Positions 54,684 through 63,059 of a stretch of DNA of 64,000 bases are shown piece by piece. Position numbers and translations under genes: made by a program. This DNA is from Muricoccus roseus (GTDB lineage Bacteria; Pseudomonadota; Alphaproteobacteria; Acetobacterales; Acetobacteraceae), in NCBI RefSeq assembly GCF_900141905.1, contig NZ_FQZF01000011.1, positions 1 to 64,000 of the forward strand. Reading direction: 5' to 3'. Positions within the stretch are counted from its first letter, which is position 1, and each line of letters starts with the position of its first letter. The notes under the pieces were generated by a model. The model was given only the letters and a program-made list of their open reading frames with translations. It was not told where the DNA came from and made no database searches.

Positions 54684-54699
54684 CCACTAGATGTTGCTT
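54684..54699 (-). promoter_or_regulatory. Possible NrdR box upstream of nrdJ
   Basis: On the minus strand the 16 bases AAGCAACATCTAGTGG match 11 positions of the general NrdR box consensus (ACACWATATATWGTGT). NrdR represses ribonucleotide reductase genes, usually through two boxes; a second box was not clear here. Tentative. Confidence 0.35.
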
Positions 54700-54914
54700 T
54701 ACGCAGGCGGAATCACCCAGACGGAAACGGTCCTTCCCTGTGATGCGGGGCGGGACGCTGACTTTCATCGGAATTACAGCGGCAAGGACATGGTGACCTC
54801 TGCCTGCGCCGCAGATTGGCAGTACGCCGCTGGCCGCTCGTCGGGGAACATCCGCGAGGCTCTCCCGGCCTTCCGCGAGGAAGAGGGGCCGAAATTCACC
54901 GGCCCGGGAGGCGA

Positions 54915-55427
54915 TCAACCCTCCGGACGATAGGCCTCGGAGGCCTGGGCCAGCCGGTCTAATGCCGCGGAACTGCCAGGCGGGTCGCCGGTCAGGAGCG
55001 CGAGATTGCGGCGCGCAAGCCCCGTCATGGCGAGCGCGGGCGGCGTGCCGGGGCGGCGCGTCTGAGTCCAACGGAACAGCTCAGCCTGCCGGATCCGTTC
55101 GGCCGCCAGTTCGCAGGCCAGCAACTGGGCGTGGAACTGCCGGAGCGCCTCGTCGCCCAGCCCACCCGCCTTCACGCGGCGCCGGGCCTGACGAAGCGGC
55201 CCGATGACGCCCCGATGCCAATCCGCCCCCGGCTCCTCCGCCAGCCAGGCCGCCTCGACCCGCACGCCTCGGTTGGCGCCCAGCCAGGCCGCGAGCAGGA
55301 GCAGGTTCACGTCCGCGCCGTGGCGGTCCTGCAGCTCAAGGCAAGCCTGGGCGACCCCGGGGGCGGCATAGACGGCGCAGGAAAAGCGCCAGAATGCGTT
55401 GTCGAGATCCAGTTCCTGCCCCGCCAT
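54915..55427 (-). CDS. TIGR02444 family protein
   Basis: About 170 residues. The conserved N-terminal pattern FWRFSCAVYAAPGVAQACLE, then LQDRHGADVNLLLLAAWLG, identifies the TIGR02444 (DUF2390) family, found widely in proteobacteria with unknown function. The remainder is helical and Arg/Ala-rich. ATG 55427 is chosen because the family start (a short leader before the aromatic FWRF) fits. It is divergent from the DUF2891 gene. No catalytic motif is known. Confidence 0.82.
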   Translation of the reverse strand: MAGQELDLDNAFWRFSCAVYAAPGVAQACLELQDRHGADVNLLLLAAWLGANRGVRVEAAWLAEEPGADWHRGVIGPLRQARRRVKAGGLGDEALRQFHAQLLACELAAERIRQAELFRWTQTRRPGTPPALAMTGLARRNLALLTGDPPGSSAALDRLAQASEAYRPEG

Positions 55428-55590
55428 TCCGGTGCCCTCCCTCCCGCACCTGCGACTGCGGCCCCAGCGAGGATCCCCGATCCTCGCCTGTCCGACCATG
55501 CCTCCCGGGCGCGCCGGAGCGATGGCCCGCTATCGCACCCCGGCCCGTTATGCTGGGTTCGCCCCCTGAACTGGCAGCAGAAGGGGCCCC

Positions 55591-56580
55591 ATGCTTCCAA
55601 GTCTCGACGAGCCGCTGGCCACCCGCCTCGCGACCATCGCCCTGAGCCATGTGGAGCGGGAGTACCCGAACAAGCCCGGCCATGTGCTGAACGGACCCGG
55701 GGACGCCCGCACCCCCGCCGCCCTTCATCCCGTCTTCTTCGGCAGCTTCGACTGGCACTCCTGCGTCCATGCCCACTGGATGCTCGCCCGGCTGCTGCGC
55801 CGCTTCCCCGGCATGGAGCCCACCCCTGCCATCCGCGGCCTTTTCGCGCGCCGGCTGACGCCGGAGGCGGTGGCCGGGGAGGTCGCCTATCTCGCCGCCC
55901 CCGGGTCGCGCGGCTTCGAGCGGCCCTATGGCTGGGGCTGGCTCCTCGCCCTGGCCGCCGAGCTGGCCCACCACCGGTCGGAGCCCTGGTCGGCCACCCT
56001 CGCGCCGCTCGCGGAGGCCTTCGCCCAGCGCTTCCGCGACTTCCTGCCAATCGCCACCTATCCCGTGCGGGTCGGCACCCACCCCAACACCGCCTTCGGC
56101 CTGCTGATGGCCGCCGACCACATGGCGGGGGACCTCCCCCTCCTCCGCGCCACCACCCTCCGCTGGTATGGCGCCGACCGGGACTGCCCGGCCTGGGGCG
56201 AGCCCTCCGGGGACGACTTCCTGTCCTCCACCCTCATCGAGGCCGCCTGCATGGCCCGGCTGATGCCCGAAGGCGAGTTCGGCCCATGGTTCGACGCCTT
56301 CCTGCCCCGGATCGCCCAGGGGGAGCCCGCCACCCTCTTCGCCCCCGCCCGCGTCTCGGACCGGACGGATGGCAAGATCGCGCATCTGGACGGGCTCAAC
56401 CTCTCCCGCGCCTGGTGCTGGCGGCGCCTGGCCGCCACCCTTCCCCCCGGCGATCCGCGCCGCGCACCCATGGAAGCCACCGCCGCCCGCCACCTTGAAG
56501 CCGGGCTGCCCCATCTGGCCGGGCACTATATGGGCGAGCACTGGCTGGCCAGCTTCGCCGTGCTCGCGCTCGAGGGGTAG
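55591..56580 (+). CDS. DUF2891 family protein
   Basis: About 329 residues. The sequence HPVFFGSFDWHSCVHAHWML at 46-65, RPYGWGWLLALAAEL near 110 and GTHPNTAFGLLMAADH in the middle identify DUF2891. The fold is predicted to be an alpha/alpha toroid, like glycosidases and lyases, but no activity is established. The conserved His/Trp/Asp residues could form an active site. A single gene with ATG 55591 preceded by AGAAGGGG. It is not clearly linked to its neighbours. Confidence 0.87.
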   Translation: MLPSLDEPLATRLATIALSHVEREYPNKPGHVLNGPGDARTPAALHPVFFGSFDWHSCVHAHWMLARLLRRFPGMEPTPAIRGLFARRLTPEAVAGEVAYLAAPGSRGFERPYGWGWLLALAAELAHHRSEPWSATLAPLAEAFAQRFRDFLPIATYPVRVGTHPNTAFGLLMAADHMAGDLPLLRATTLRWYGADRDCPAWGEPSGDDFLSSTLIEAACMARLMPEGEFGPWFDAFLPRIAQGEPATLFAPARVSDRTDGKIAHLDGLNLSRAWCWRRLAATLPPGDPRRAPMEATAARHLEAGLPHLAGHYMGEHWLASFAVLALEG

Positions 56581-56661
56581 GGCAGGTCCCGGAATCCGGC
56601 TATTCTCGGCGCCAGACCGAACCGGGCCAGCGGCAGCCTGACAGGCAGAAGAGGGAACGAC

Positions 56662-57453
56662 TTGCCAGCGCCGCATCCCTCCGCCCGCCCCGCGGGCCGG
56701 ACGCCCCTGCCCCCGCCGGACCGCCCCCGCCGGCTGCGGGATGCGCTGGCCTTCTACGGGGTGCTCGCGGTGCTCTGCGCCTGCTACCTCGGCTGGGGCC
56801 TGGTCGCGATCGGCCTCTCCTTCGTCCTGCCGCCGCGCATCGGGGGGCCCTTGGGCCGCCGGGCGATCGGCACCGGGTTCCGCTTCCTGCTGGGGCTGAT
56901 GGAACGGACCGGCCTGGTGGAATTCGACCTCTCGGAACTGGAGCCCCTGCGCCGGGCCCGCGGGCTGGTGGTCGCGCCCAACCACCTCTCCATGATCGAC
57001 GTGATGCTCATCGTGTCCCACCTGCCGGATGCGGTCTGCATCATGAAGGCCGGGCTGGAGCGGAACCCGGCCATGGGCGGCGGGCGGCTGGCCGGCTACA
57101 TCCCCAACGATGCCGGCCTGCCGGTCATCCGCCGCGCGGCGGATGCCCTGCGAGAGGGCGCGAACCTCCTCGTCTTCCCCGAAGGAACCCGCTCCCCCGA
57201 TGGTCGCGTCGGCCCCTTCCATCCCGGCTTCGCCCTCATCGCCCGCCGTGCCCGCGCGCCCATCCAGCCGGTCTTCATCGAGAGCAACACGCGCTATCTC
57301 AGCAAGGGCTGGCCGATCTGGCGCCGCCCGGACTTCCCGCTGCGCTACCGCGCCCGGCTGGGCGAGGCCGTGACCGTCGCGGGGCCCGCGGAGGCCTTCA
57401 CCGAGAACCTGCACCGGCAATACACGGCCACTCTCGGCGAGGCGCGGCCTTGA
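56662..57453 (+). CDS. Lysophospholipid acyltransferase (PlsC-like)
   Basis: About 263 residues. A membrane helix near the N-terminus (ALAFYGVLAVLCACYLGWGL) precedes the acyltransferase motifs: NHLSMID near 107-113 (the HX4D box), the glycerol-phosphate region, and FPEGTRSPDG near 172. It should transfer an acyl chain to a lysophospholipid or related acceptor at the inner membrane. The start is TTG 56662 with GAGGGAA upstream. Its stop overlaps the TTG of the next gene by 4 bp, so it is coupled to a glycosyltransferase. A role in lipid or ornithine-lipid assembly is possible. Confidence 0.87.
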   Translation: MPAPHPSARPAGRTPLPPPDRPRRLRDALAFYGVLAVLCACYLGWGLVAIGLSFVLPPRIGGPLGRRAIGTGFRFLLGLMERTGLVEFDLSELEPLRRARGLVVAPNHLSMIDVMLIVSHLPDAVCIMKAGLERNPAMGGGRLAGYIPNDAGLPVIRRAADALREGANLLVFPEGTRSPDGRVGPFHPGFALIARRARAPIQPVFIESNTRYLSKGWPIWRRPDFPLRYRARLGEAVTVAGPAEAFTENLHRQYTATLGEARP

Positions 57454-58223
57454 GCCGGACGCATCTCGTCGTCATTCCCAGCTACAACACCGGCCCGCAG
57501 CTCGCGGCGACGGTGGCGGCCGCGCGCGCCGCCTGGCCGGTGGTCTGGGTGGTGGTGGATGGCAGCACCGATGGCTCCGCCGCGCCGCTGCGCGCCATCG
57601 AGGATCCCGGCTTCCGCCTGATCGAGCGCCCGCGCAACGGAGGGAAGGGCGCCGCCATCCGCGACGCCCTGGAAGCGGCGGAGCGTGATGGCTTCACCCA
57701 TGCCCTGACGATGGACGCGGACGGCCAGCACCCCGCAGGCCGGATCCCGGACTTCATGGCCGCCTCCGTCGCGCATCCCGGGGCGATGATCCTCGGCTCG
57801 CCCGTCTTCGGCCCCGAGGCGCCGCTGCTCCGCGTGCGCGGGCGCCGCATCTCCAACTGGTGGGCCGGGCTGGAAACGCTGTGGTGCACGCGCGGGGGCG
57901 AGCCGATCCGGGACAGCCTCTATGGCTTTCGCGTCTATCCCATCGTGCCGCTGCTGCGGATCATGCGCCGCAATCCCTGGATGCGCCGCTACGACTTCGA
58001 CGCGGAGGCCGTGGTCCGCCTCGCCTGGCGCGGCGTGCCCGCCCTCAACATGCCCGCCGCGGTGCGCTACCTCACCCCGGCCGAGGGCGGGGTCTCCCAT
58101 TTCCGCTACGGCCGCGACAACCTGCTGCTCACCGGCATGCACACACGGCTGATGCTCGGCTTCCTCTGGCGCCTGCCCCTCCTGCTGGGCCGGGCGCTGC
58201 AGCTGCGTAAGGCACGCCCATGA
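57450..58223 (+). CDS. Family 2 glycosyltransferase
   Basis: About 257 residues. The GT-A nucleotide-binding start THLVVIPSYNTGPQLAATVA, VVVDGSTDGS, NGGKGAAIRDALEAA and the metal-binding TMDADGQHPAG motif are clear, as in dolichol-phosphate-mannose-synthase-like enzymes. No membrane helix follows except weak C-terminal hydrophobicity (LMLGFLWRLPLLLGRALQL). The start TTG 57450 overlaps the acyltransferase stop, and its stop overlaps the asparaginase ATG (ATGA). It may build a glycolipid with the acyltransferase. Confidence 0.87.
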   Translation: MSRTHLVVIPSYNTGPQLAATVAAARAAWPVVWVVVDGSTDGSAAPLRAIEDPGFRLIERPRNGGKGAAIRDALEAAERDGFTHALTMDADGQHPAGRIPDFMAASVAHPGAMILGSPVFGPEAPLLRVRGRRISNWWAGLETLWCTRGGEPIRDSLYGFRVYPIVPLLRIMRRNPWMRRYDFDAEAVVRLAWRGVPALNMPAAVRYLTPAEGGVSHFRYGRDNLLLTGMHTRLMLGFLWRLPLLLGRALQLRKARP

Positions 58224-59212
58224 CCCACCCCATCCCCATGGTCGAGATCCGCCGCGGCGGGGTGGCCGAGAGCATCCATCACGGCGCGGCCGTGGTGGCC
58301 GATGCCGATGGCCGCCTGCTCCATGCCTGGGGCGACCCGGAGTTCCTCACCTTCCCCCGCTCCTCCCTCAAGCCCTTCCAGGCCCTGTCCCTGGTGGAGA
58401 GCGGCGCGGCGGATGGGCTGGATGCGGCCCACCTCGCCCTGGCCTGCGCCTCCCACCGCGCCGAGCCCTTCCAGGTTTCCATGGTGGAGGCCTGGCTGCG
58501 CCGGCTGGGCCGCCCCGAATCCGCCCTGGTCTGCGGCCCCGCCCTGCCGATGGGAGAGGGCGACCTGGCCGATGCGGTGCGCGCCGGGGGCAAGCGCCGC
58601 GCCTTCCACAACTGCTCCGGCAAGCATTGCGGCTTCCTCGCCGCCGCCGGGGCCTTCGGCCGGCCGGAGGGCTATGAGCAGCCGGACCACCCGGCCCAGC
58701 TCCATTGGCTCGCCGCCTTGTCCGAGCTGATCGGGCACGACGCCACGGCCCTGCCGCGCGGCACCGATGGCTGCGGCCTTCCGGCCCTGGCGATGACCAT
58801 GGCCGATGCCGCGCGCGCCGCCGCCCGCTACGCCGCCCTGGCCGTGAAGGACCCGCGGCGCGAGGCCGCCATGCGCCGCCTCCTCGCCGCGCTGCGCGAG
58901 CACCCGGACCATGTCTCCGGCCGCAACCGCCCAACTTCGAAGATCGTCGCCGCCACCGAGGGGCGCGTGGTGCTGAAGGAGGGCGCCGAGGGCTTCGTCA
59001 TCGGCTTCGTGCCGGGACGCGGGCTCGGCATCGCGGTGAAGATGCTGGACGGCGCCTCCCGCGGGAAGATGGCCGTCTTCGCCACCCTGCTCGGCCGGCT
59101 CGGCCTCCTGCCCGCCGACCGCGCGGCGGAGCTGGCGCGGGCGGTGGAGGCCCCGGTTCTCGACAGCAACAACCGGGTGGTGGGCGAGGTCGCCGCGGTG
59201 GCGCTCGCCTGA
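58220..59212 (+). CDS. L-asparaginase, rhizobial (ReAV) type
   Basis: About 330 residues. This family is structurally unrelated to the E. coli asparaginases. The Ser48-x-x-Lys51 pair (PRSSLKPFQ), Cys132 and Lys135 in HNCSGKHCG, and Asp183 and Cys185 in GTDGCGLPA match the catalytic and zinc-site residues known for the Rhizobium etli inducible enzyme. It should hydrolyse asparagine to aspartate and ammonia in the cytoplasm. ATG 58220 overlaps the glycosyltransferase stop, an odd functional partner, so coupling may only be genomic economy. Confidence 0.88.
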   Translation: MTHPIPMVEIRRGGVAESIHHGAAVVADADGRLLHAWGDPEFLTFPRSSLKPFQALSLVESGAADGLDAAHLALACASHRAEPFQVSMVEAWLRRLGRPESALVCGPALPMGEGDLADAVRAGGKRRAFHNCSGKHCGFLAAAGAFGRPEGYEQPDHPAQLHWLAALSELIGHDATALPRGTDGCGLPALAMTMADAARAAARYAALAVKDPRREAAMRRLLAALREHPDHVSGRNRPTSKIVAATEGRVVLKEGAEGFVIGFVPGRGLGIAVKMLDGASRGKMAVFATLLGRLGLLPADRAAELARAVEAPVLDSNNRVVGEVAAVALA

Positions 59213-59214
59213 GC

Positions 59215-59247
59215 CCTGGCCAGCGAGGCGGGGCCCCGCCGGCCAGG
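59215..59247. terminator. Hairpin between convergent genes
   Basis: CCTGGCC and GGCCAGG form a 7-bp outer stem, with an inner GGCGGGG/CCCCGCC stem and a 5-nt bulge, between the asparaginase stop and the stop of the convergent secreted protein. There is no T-tract, so it may be a weak or Rho-assisted terminator. Confidence 0.4.
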
Positions 59248-59258
59248 ACAGGCAAGGC

Positions 59259-59522
59259 TCAGCGGCCCGCCCGCGCCCGCGTGATCAGGCGGTCATAGGT
59301 GGCGCAGGTCGCGTCGGAGGTGGGCTGCAGCATGGTGGCCTGCATCTCCGCGGCGATGGTCTGCGTCAGCGCGGCGTTGCGGGTCATCAGCGGACCCATG
59401 AGGTTGGTCAGCTCCGTCATCTTGGCCTCGGCCTGGGCGTCGGAGCAGGCCGCCATGGCGCCGCCCGACAAGAGGGTGCCCAAGGCAAGGGCAGTGATGC
59501 GGAGCAGTTGGAGGGAGGTCAT
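59259..59522 (-). CDS. Small secreted protein, function unknown
   Basis: About 87 residues. From ATG 59522 the sequence begins with a Sec signal (LLRITALALGTLLSGGAMA), cut before ACSDAQ. The mature part is about 65 residues, mostly helical, with two cysteines and a Met/Thr-rich middle. I do not recognise the family. Small helical periplasmic proteins with two cysteines are common in Acetobacteraceae. It is followed by a hairpin on the convergent side and has no obvious partner. Confidence 0.65.
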   Translation of the reverse strand: MTSLQLLRITALALGTLLSGGAMAACSDAQAEAKMTELTNLMGPLMTRNAALTQTIAAEMQATMLQPTSDATCATYDRLITRARAGR

Positions 59523-59608
59523 CGGCGCGCTTTCCAATCCTGGGCTTCAGCGCGCCGGAGCCTGCGCCCCACATCTTTCGAAGGGATGAAGGGCGGCCGC
59601 CTTTCTCC

Positions 59609-60412
59609 CTATCGCGAGCTGCCATCCCGGAGCGCGTCATAAGCCGCCCGCACCCGGTCGGCCCCATAGACCCGCTCCAGCTTCCGCACGGTGAAATGCG
59701 CCTTCGCCACCCCGCGGAAATGCTCGAGGAAGGCAAGGTTGATCGCCGCCCCCGCCGCGGCCCCGATCACCGGCACCGCCTGGGCCGAGAGCTTCAGCCC
59801 CACCGTGCCCGTGAAGCGCGCCGCGATGGCCCCGAGGAAGCCGGGCACAAGGCCGGAAACAAGGCTGGTCGCCGCATTCGGCAGCATCTGGGCCAGCGCG
59901 ATGCGGGCGGCGAAATAGCCGGTCTCGGCCACGTCGTCCTCGCTGTTGTTCGGGCTGCCGATGGCGAAGACCGCCATGCATTCGGCCGCGGTGGCGGCCA
60001 CCTTCGGGTCCTCGCCGGCCTCCGCCGCCTCGGCCGCGATCTGGCGGAGCAGGATGGTGGTGGAAAGGGGCAGCTCGGCCAGCGTGCCCAACAGCCCCAG
60101 CGCCCCGCCGGCGGCACCGCTCGCCATGGCGATGCCCCGATGGAACCAGGCTACATTCATGCCGAAGGGAGTCCGGCGCGGCTCCGTGCCCACGGCGGTC
60201 GACCAGGCCTTCTCCAGCGCCCGGCGCACCGCATGGTCCAGCTGGTCGCGGATTCCCTCCGGCAGCCGGGCCTTCAGCGCCTCCACCGGAGTTCCGGCGA
60301 TGGCGGCCAGGCGGGCGGCGAAGGACGGGCCCTCGAGCGTGGCCACGGCCTTGGCCAACTCGGTCTGGGCATCCTCGGGCAGGGTGAGGAGGGCGGGCAG
60401 GGTCGTGCTCAT
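59609..60412 (-). CDS. EcsC family protein
   Basis: About 267 residues. The central region (GGALGLLGTLAELPLSTTIL, then LRQIAAEAAEAGEDPKVAAT, CMAVFAIGSPNNSEDDVAET) and the C-terminal PVIGAAAGAAINLAFLEHF and KAHFTVRKLERVYG are characteristic of EcsC. EcsC proteins are membrane-associated and linked to ABC export or secretion in Bacillus; their biochemical role is unknown. ATG 60412 is used since family similarity starts soon after. It is divergent from a small membrane protein gene. Confidence 0.82.
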   Translation of the reverse strand: MSTTLPALLTLPEDAQTELAKAVATLEGPSFAARLAAIAGTPVEALKARLPEGIRDQLDHAVRRALEKAWSTAVGTEPRRTPFGMNVAWFHRGIAMASGAAGGALGLLGTLAELPLSTTILLRQIAAEAAEAGEDPKVAATAAECMAVFAIGSPNNSEDDVAETGYFAARIALAQMLPNAATSLVSGLVPGFLGAIAARFTGTVGLKLSAQAVPVIGAAAGAAINLAFLEHFRGVAKAHFTVRKLERVYGADRVRAAYDALRDGSSR

Positions 60413-60518
60413 CGGCGCGCGGACCAGGAATTGCTCATGCCGGTGAAATGGTGCGGAGCGGGCCGGGTTGCATCGGCGCCGCAAGGCTCGCGCCCCGGAT
60501 CGTTGATCGCGCCCCGCG

Positions 60519-60971
60519 ATGGCCCTATCCCCGCCCGGGACGGGACGAAGGGGATTTGGGGCGGTGGCGACACTGGCGGTGCTGGCTGCGATCGCCATTC
60601 TGGGCGGACTCGCCTGGCGGATCTGGGCCGTCCACAACGGCCGGCGCAAGGCGATCGAGGCGCTGACCCTCGAATGCCCCGGGCTGGACGACCGGCTGGA
60701 CGGCCGGGACACCACGCTGCTCTTCAGCAGCGCGGACGAAATGGTCGGCATCGCCTCCCACCGGATCACCCGGCTCCTGCCCTTCTCCATCATCCGCAAA
60801 TGGCGGACGGAACCGGTCTACAACTCCGCCGACAAACGCGTGGGCTGGAACTTCATCATCGAGACAGCCGACACGGCGGAACCGATCTGGACCGTCCGCA
60901 TGAAGTCAGGCGCCGGCAACGCGGTGCCGAACTTCTGGATGGCGAAGTTCAGCGCGCATCTGAACGGATAA
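60519..60971 (+). CDS. Membrane-anchored hypothetical protein
   Basis: About 150 residues. One N-terminal hydrophobic segment (VATLAVLAAIAILGGLAWRI) is followed by a soluble domain of about 110 residues with no motif I recognise (for example LTLECPGLDDRLDGRD, DKRVGWNFIIETADTAEPIW). The hydrophobic helix is typical of an inner-membrane anchor with a cytoplasmic or periplasmic domain. ATG 60519 gives the shortest clean start. The stop is immediately followed by the second structured repeat. Confidence 0.65.
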   Translation: MALSPPGTGRRGFGAVATLAVLAAIAILGGLAWRIWAVHNGRRKAIEALTLECPGLDDRLDGRDTTLLFSSADEMVGIASHRITRLLPFSIIRKWRTEPVYNSADKRVGWNFIIETADTAEPIWTVRMKSGAGNAVPNFWMAKFSAHLNG

Positions 60972-60973
60972 GA

Positions 60974-61211
60974 GGAGGGCTCTGCCCTCCACCCGCCAAG
61001 GGCCTGAGGCCCTTGGAACCCCTTCTGACTGCCGTGGATACCCTGATCGAAGGGGTCTCTGATTCGGGGGCTAATTCCTGCCCTTGCAGTCGCCTCGGGT
61101 CGATGACCCGAGGCGCGCCGTCAGCAGAGTGATTCCAAACTCGAAGAAAAAGATGATGGTGAGGGGTCTGGGGAGAGGAAGAATTCCTTCTTCCTCTCCC
61201 CGGGACAGACC
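60974..61211. repeat. Structured dispersed intergenic repeat, copy 2
   Basis: Homologous to 51881-52119, inverted relative to it. Hairpins are at 60974-60990 (GGAGGGC arms), 60996-61016 (CCAAGGGCC arms), 61091-61115 (CGCCTCGGGTC arms) and 61170-61201 (GGGGAGAGGAAGAA arms), in the same order relative to the upstream gene. It fills the gap between the convergent membrane-protein and hslU genes. Confidence 0.8.
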
Positions 61212-61226
61212 AACAGACCAGGACGA

Positions 61227-62546
61227 TCAGAGGATGAAGCGCGACAGGTCCGTGCTGGCCGCGAGCGGCGCCACCTTTTCGCGGACATAGGCGGCATCCA
61301 CCCGCACCGTCTCGCCGCGGCGGTCGGAGGCGGTGAAGGACACCTCTTCCAGCAGTCGTTCCAGCACGGTGGCCAGTCGCCGCGCGCCGATATTCTCCAC
61401 GCGGTCGTTGATGTCGGCGGCCAGCTCCGCCACCGCGTCGATGGAATCCGGCGCGAAGTCGAGCGTGACGCCTTCCGTGCCCATCAGCGCCGTGTACTGG
61501 GAGGTCAGCGCGTGCTCCGGCTCCGTCAGGATGCGGCGGAAGTCGTCGCGGGTCAGGCCCTTCAGCTCCACCCGGATGGGCAGGCGGCCCTGGAGTTCCG
61601 GCAGCAGGTCGCTGGGCTTGGCGATGTGGAAGGCGCCGGAGGCGATGAAGAGGATGTGGTCCGTCTTCACCGGCCCGTGCTTCGTGTTCACCGTCGTGCC
61701 CTCGATCAGCGGCAGCAGGTCGCGCTGCACGCCTTCACGGGACACGTCGCCGCCGCGGAAGCCGTTTTCGGTGCGGGCGCAGACCTTGTCGATCTCGTCG
61801 ATGAAGACGATGCCGTTCTGCTCCGCGTGCTGCACGGCGTCGCGCGTCAGCTTCTCCTGGTCGAGCAGCTTGTCCGCCTCCTCCCGCTGCAGGGCGGTGC
61901 GGGCCTCGGCCACCGTCATCTTGCGGGCGCGGGTGCGGCCGCCGAACATCTTGCCCATCATCTCCTGGATGTTCTGGGCGCCGGGCGGCATGCCCGGGAT
62001 GTCCATGGCGCCGATGGGGGTCGCCTGCTCGGCCACCTGCACCTCGACCTCCTTGGAATCGAGGTTGCCGTCCCGAAGCATCTTGCGGAACTTGATGCGC
62101 GTCTCGCCATTCGCGCCTTCGCCCACAAGCGCGGTGACAAGGCGCTCCTCGGCGTTCAGCTCGGCCTTGGCCTGGACCTCGGCGCGGGCGGCGTCGCGCA
62201 GCTGCACGATGCTCGCTTCCACCAGATCGCGCACGATCTGCTCCACGTCGCGGCCGACATAGCCCACCTCGGTGAACTTCGTGGCCTCCACCTTCAGGAA
62301 CGGCGCGTTGGCCAGGCGGGCCAGGCGGCGGGCGATCTCGGTCTTGCCGCAGCCGGTCGGGCCGATCATGAGGATGTTCTTCGGCACCACCTCCTCGCGC
62401 ATGCCGTCCGGCAGCTGCTGGCGGCGCCAGCGGTTGCGCAGCGCGATGGCGACGGCGCGCTTCGCGTCGTGCTGGCCGACGATGTAGCGGTCCAGCTCCG
62501 ACACGATCTCGCGCGGGGAAAGGTTCACGGCTTCCTGGGTATTCAT
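61227..62546 (-). CDS. hslU: ATP-dependent protease ATPase subunit HslU
   Basis: About 439 residues. Walker A is GPTGCGKTE near 60-68 and Walker [30 protein letters not shown] at the N-terminus and [14 protein letters not shown] are HslU hallmarks, as is the I-domain with [20 protein letters not shown]. HslU unfolds proteins for the HslV peptidase. The start is ATG 62546 (MNTQEAV); an ATG three codons upstream is possible. hslV, usually the adjacent upstream gene, is not here: upstream is an ArsR-type regulator. Confidence 0.95.
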   Translation of the reverse strand: MNTQEAVNLSPREIVSELDRYIVGQHDAKRAVAIALRNRWRRQQLPDGMREEVVPKNILMIGPTGCGKTEIARRLARLANAPFLKVEATKFTEVGYVGRDVEQIVRDLVEASIVQLRDAARAEVQAKAELNAEERLVTALVGEGANGETRIKFRKMLRDGNLDSKEVEVQVAEQATPIGAMDIPGMPPGAQNIQEMMGKMFGGRTRARKMTVAEARTALQREEADKLLDQEKLTRDAVQHAEQNGIVFIDEIDKVCARTENGFRGGDVSREGVQRDLLPLIEGTTVNTKHGPVKTDHILFIASGAFHIAKPSDLLPELQGRLPIRVELKGLTRDDFRRILTEPEHALTSQYTALMGTEGVTLDFAPDSIDAVAELAADINDRVENIGARRLATVLERLLEEVSFTASDRRGETVRVDAAYVREKVAPLAASTDLSRFIL

Positions 62547-62595
62547 CTGGATCATCCGGGCGCGGGGATCGCGCCCCATGGGGGTGTTCGGGTCG

Positions 62596-62937
62596 TCAGG
62601 CGGTCTCGACCAGCCGCGCGAGAGGCGGATCCTGCCGGGTGCCGGCGAGGACGGCATCCAGAAGGCCGGGGAAACGCGCGTCCAGCTCCGCGCGGCGCAG
62701 CGAGACGATCCGGGCCGGCCCCTCGACCCGCACCCGCACCACGCCCGCCTCACGCAGGCGGGCGACATGGTAGGTGAGGTTCGTCTTGGTCGTGCAGTGG
62801 AGGAAGGAGGAGCAACGCCTCTCCCCCTCCTCGGCCACCATCAGCACGATGGCCCGGCGGATCGGATCCCGCAGCGCGTCCAGCACCGCGGAGAGATCGA
62901 TCGCCTCCGGGCCGGGGTGGGGGAGCGCCTTGGACAT
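62596..62937 (-). CDS. ArsR-type winged-helix regulator
   Basis: About 113 residues. A winged helix is visible in [20 protein letters not shown], then [20 protein letters not shown] with [20 protein letters not shown] as the wing. Cysteines at the end of the first helix-turn region (RRCSSFLHC) could sense metal or oxidation, but the usual metal-binding ELCVCDL box of ArsR/SmtB is absent. It faces an MFS transporter gene across 122 bp and probably represses it. ATG 62937 is favoured over longer in-frame extensions. Confidence 0.8.
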   Translation of the reverse strand: MSKALPHPGPEAIDLSAVLDALRDPIRRAIVLMVAEEGERRCSSFLHCTTKTNLTYHVARLREAGVVRVRVEGPARIVSLRRAELDARFPGLLDAVLAGTRQDPPLARLVETA

Positions 62938-62991
62938 GCCCACGAGATAGGCAATGCCGCCCATTCCTCCAAGAGGGTTGATCCAAGACCC

Positions 62992-63002
62992 GTTGGACCA
63001 AC
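62992..63002. promoter_or_regulatory. Candidate operator of the ArsR-type regulator
   Basis: GTTGGACCAAC is a perfect 11-bp palindrome in the 122-bp gap between the divergent regulator and MFS genes, with a similar half (CAATTGGACC) near 63037-63046. It fits an autoregulated operator, though the arms are short. Confidence 0.4.
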
Positions 63003-63059
63003 TTGACCTCCCCGCCTCCGGCCTATAGTTCAATAACAATTGGACCAAGGGATGCGGCT

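Noticed and set aside
54659-54914. Cobalamin riboswitch upstream of nrdJ
   Set aside because: A B12-dependent reductase made this worth checking, but no B12-box-like sequence or matching fold could be found in the leader.
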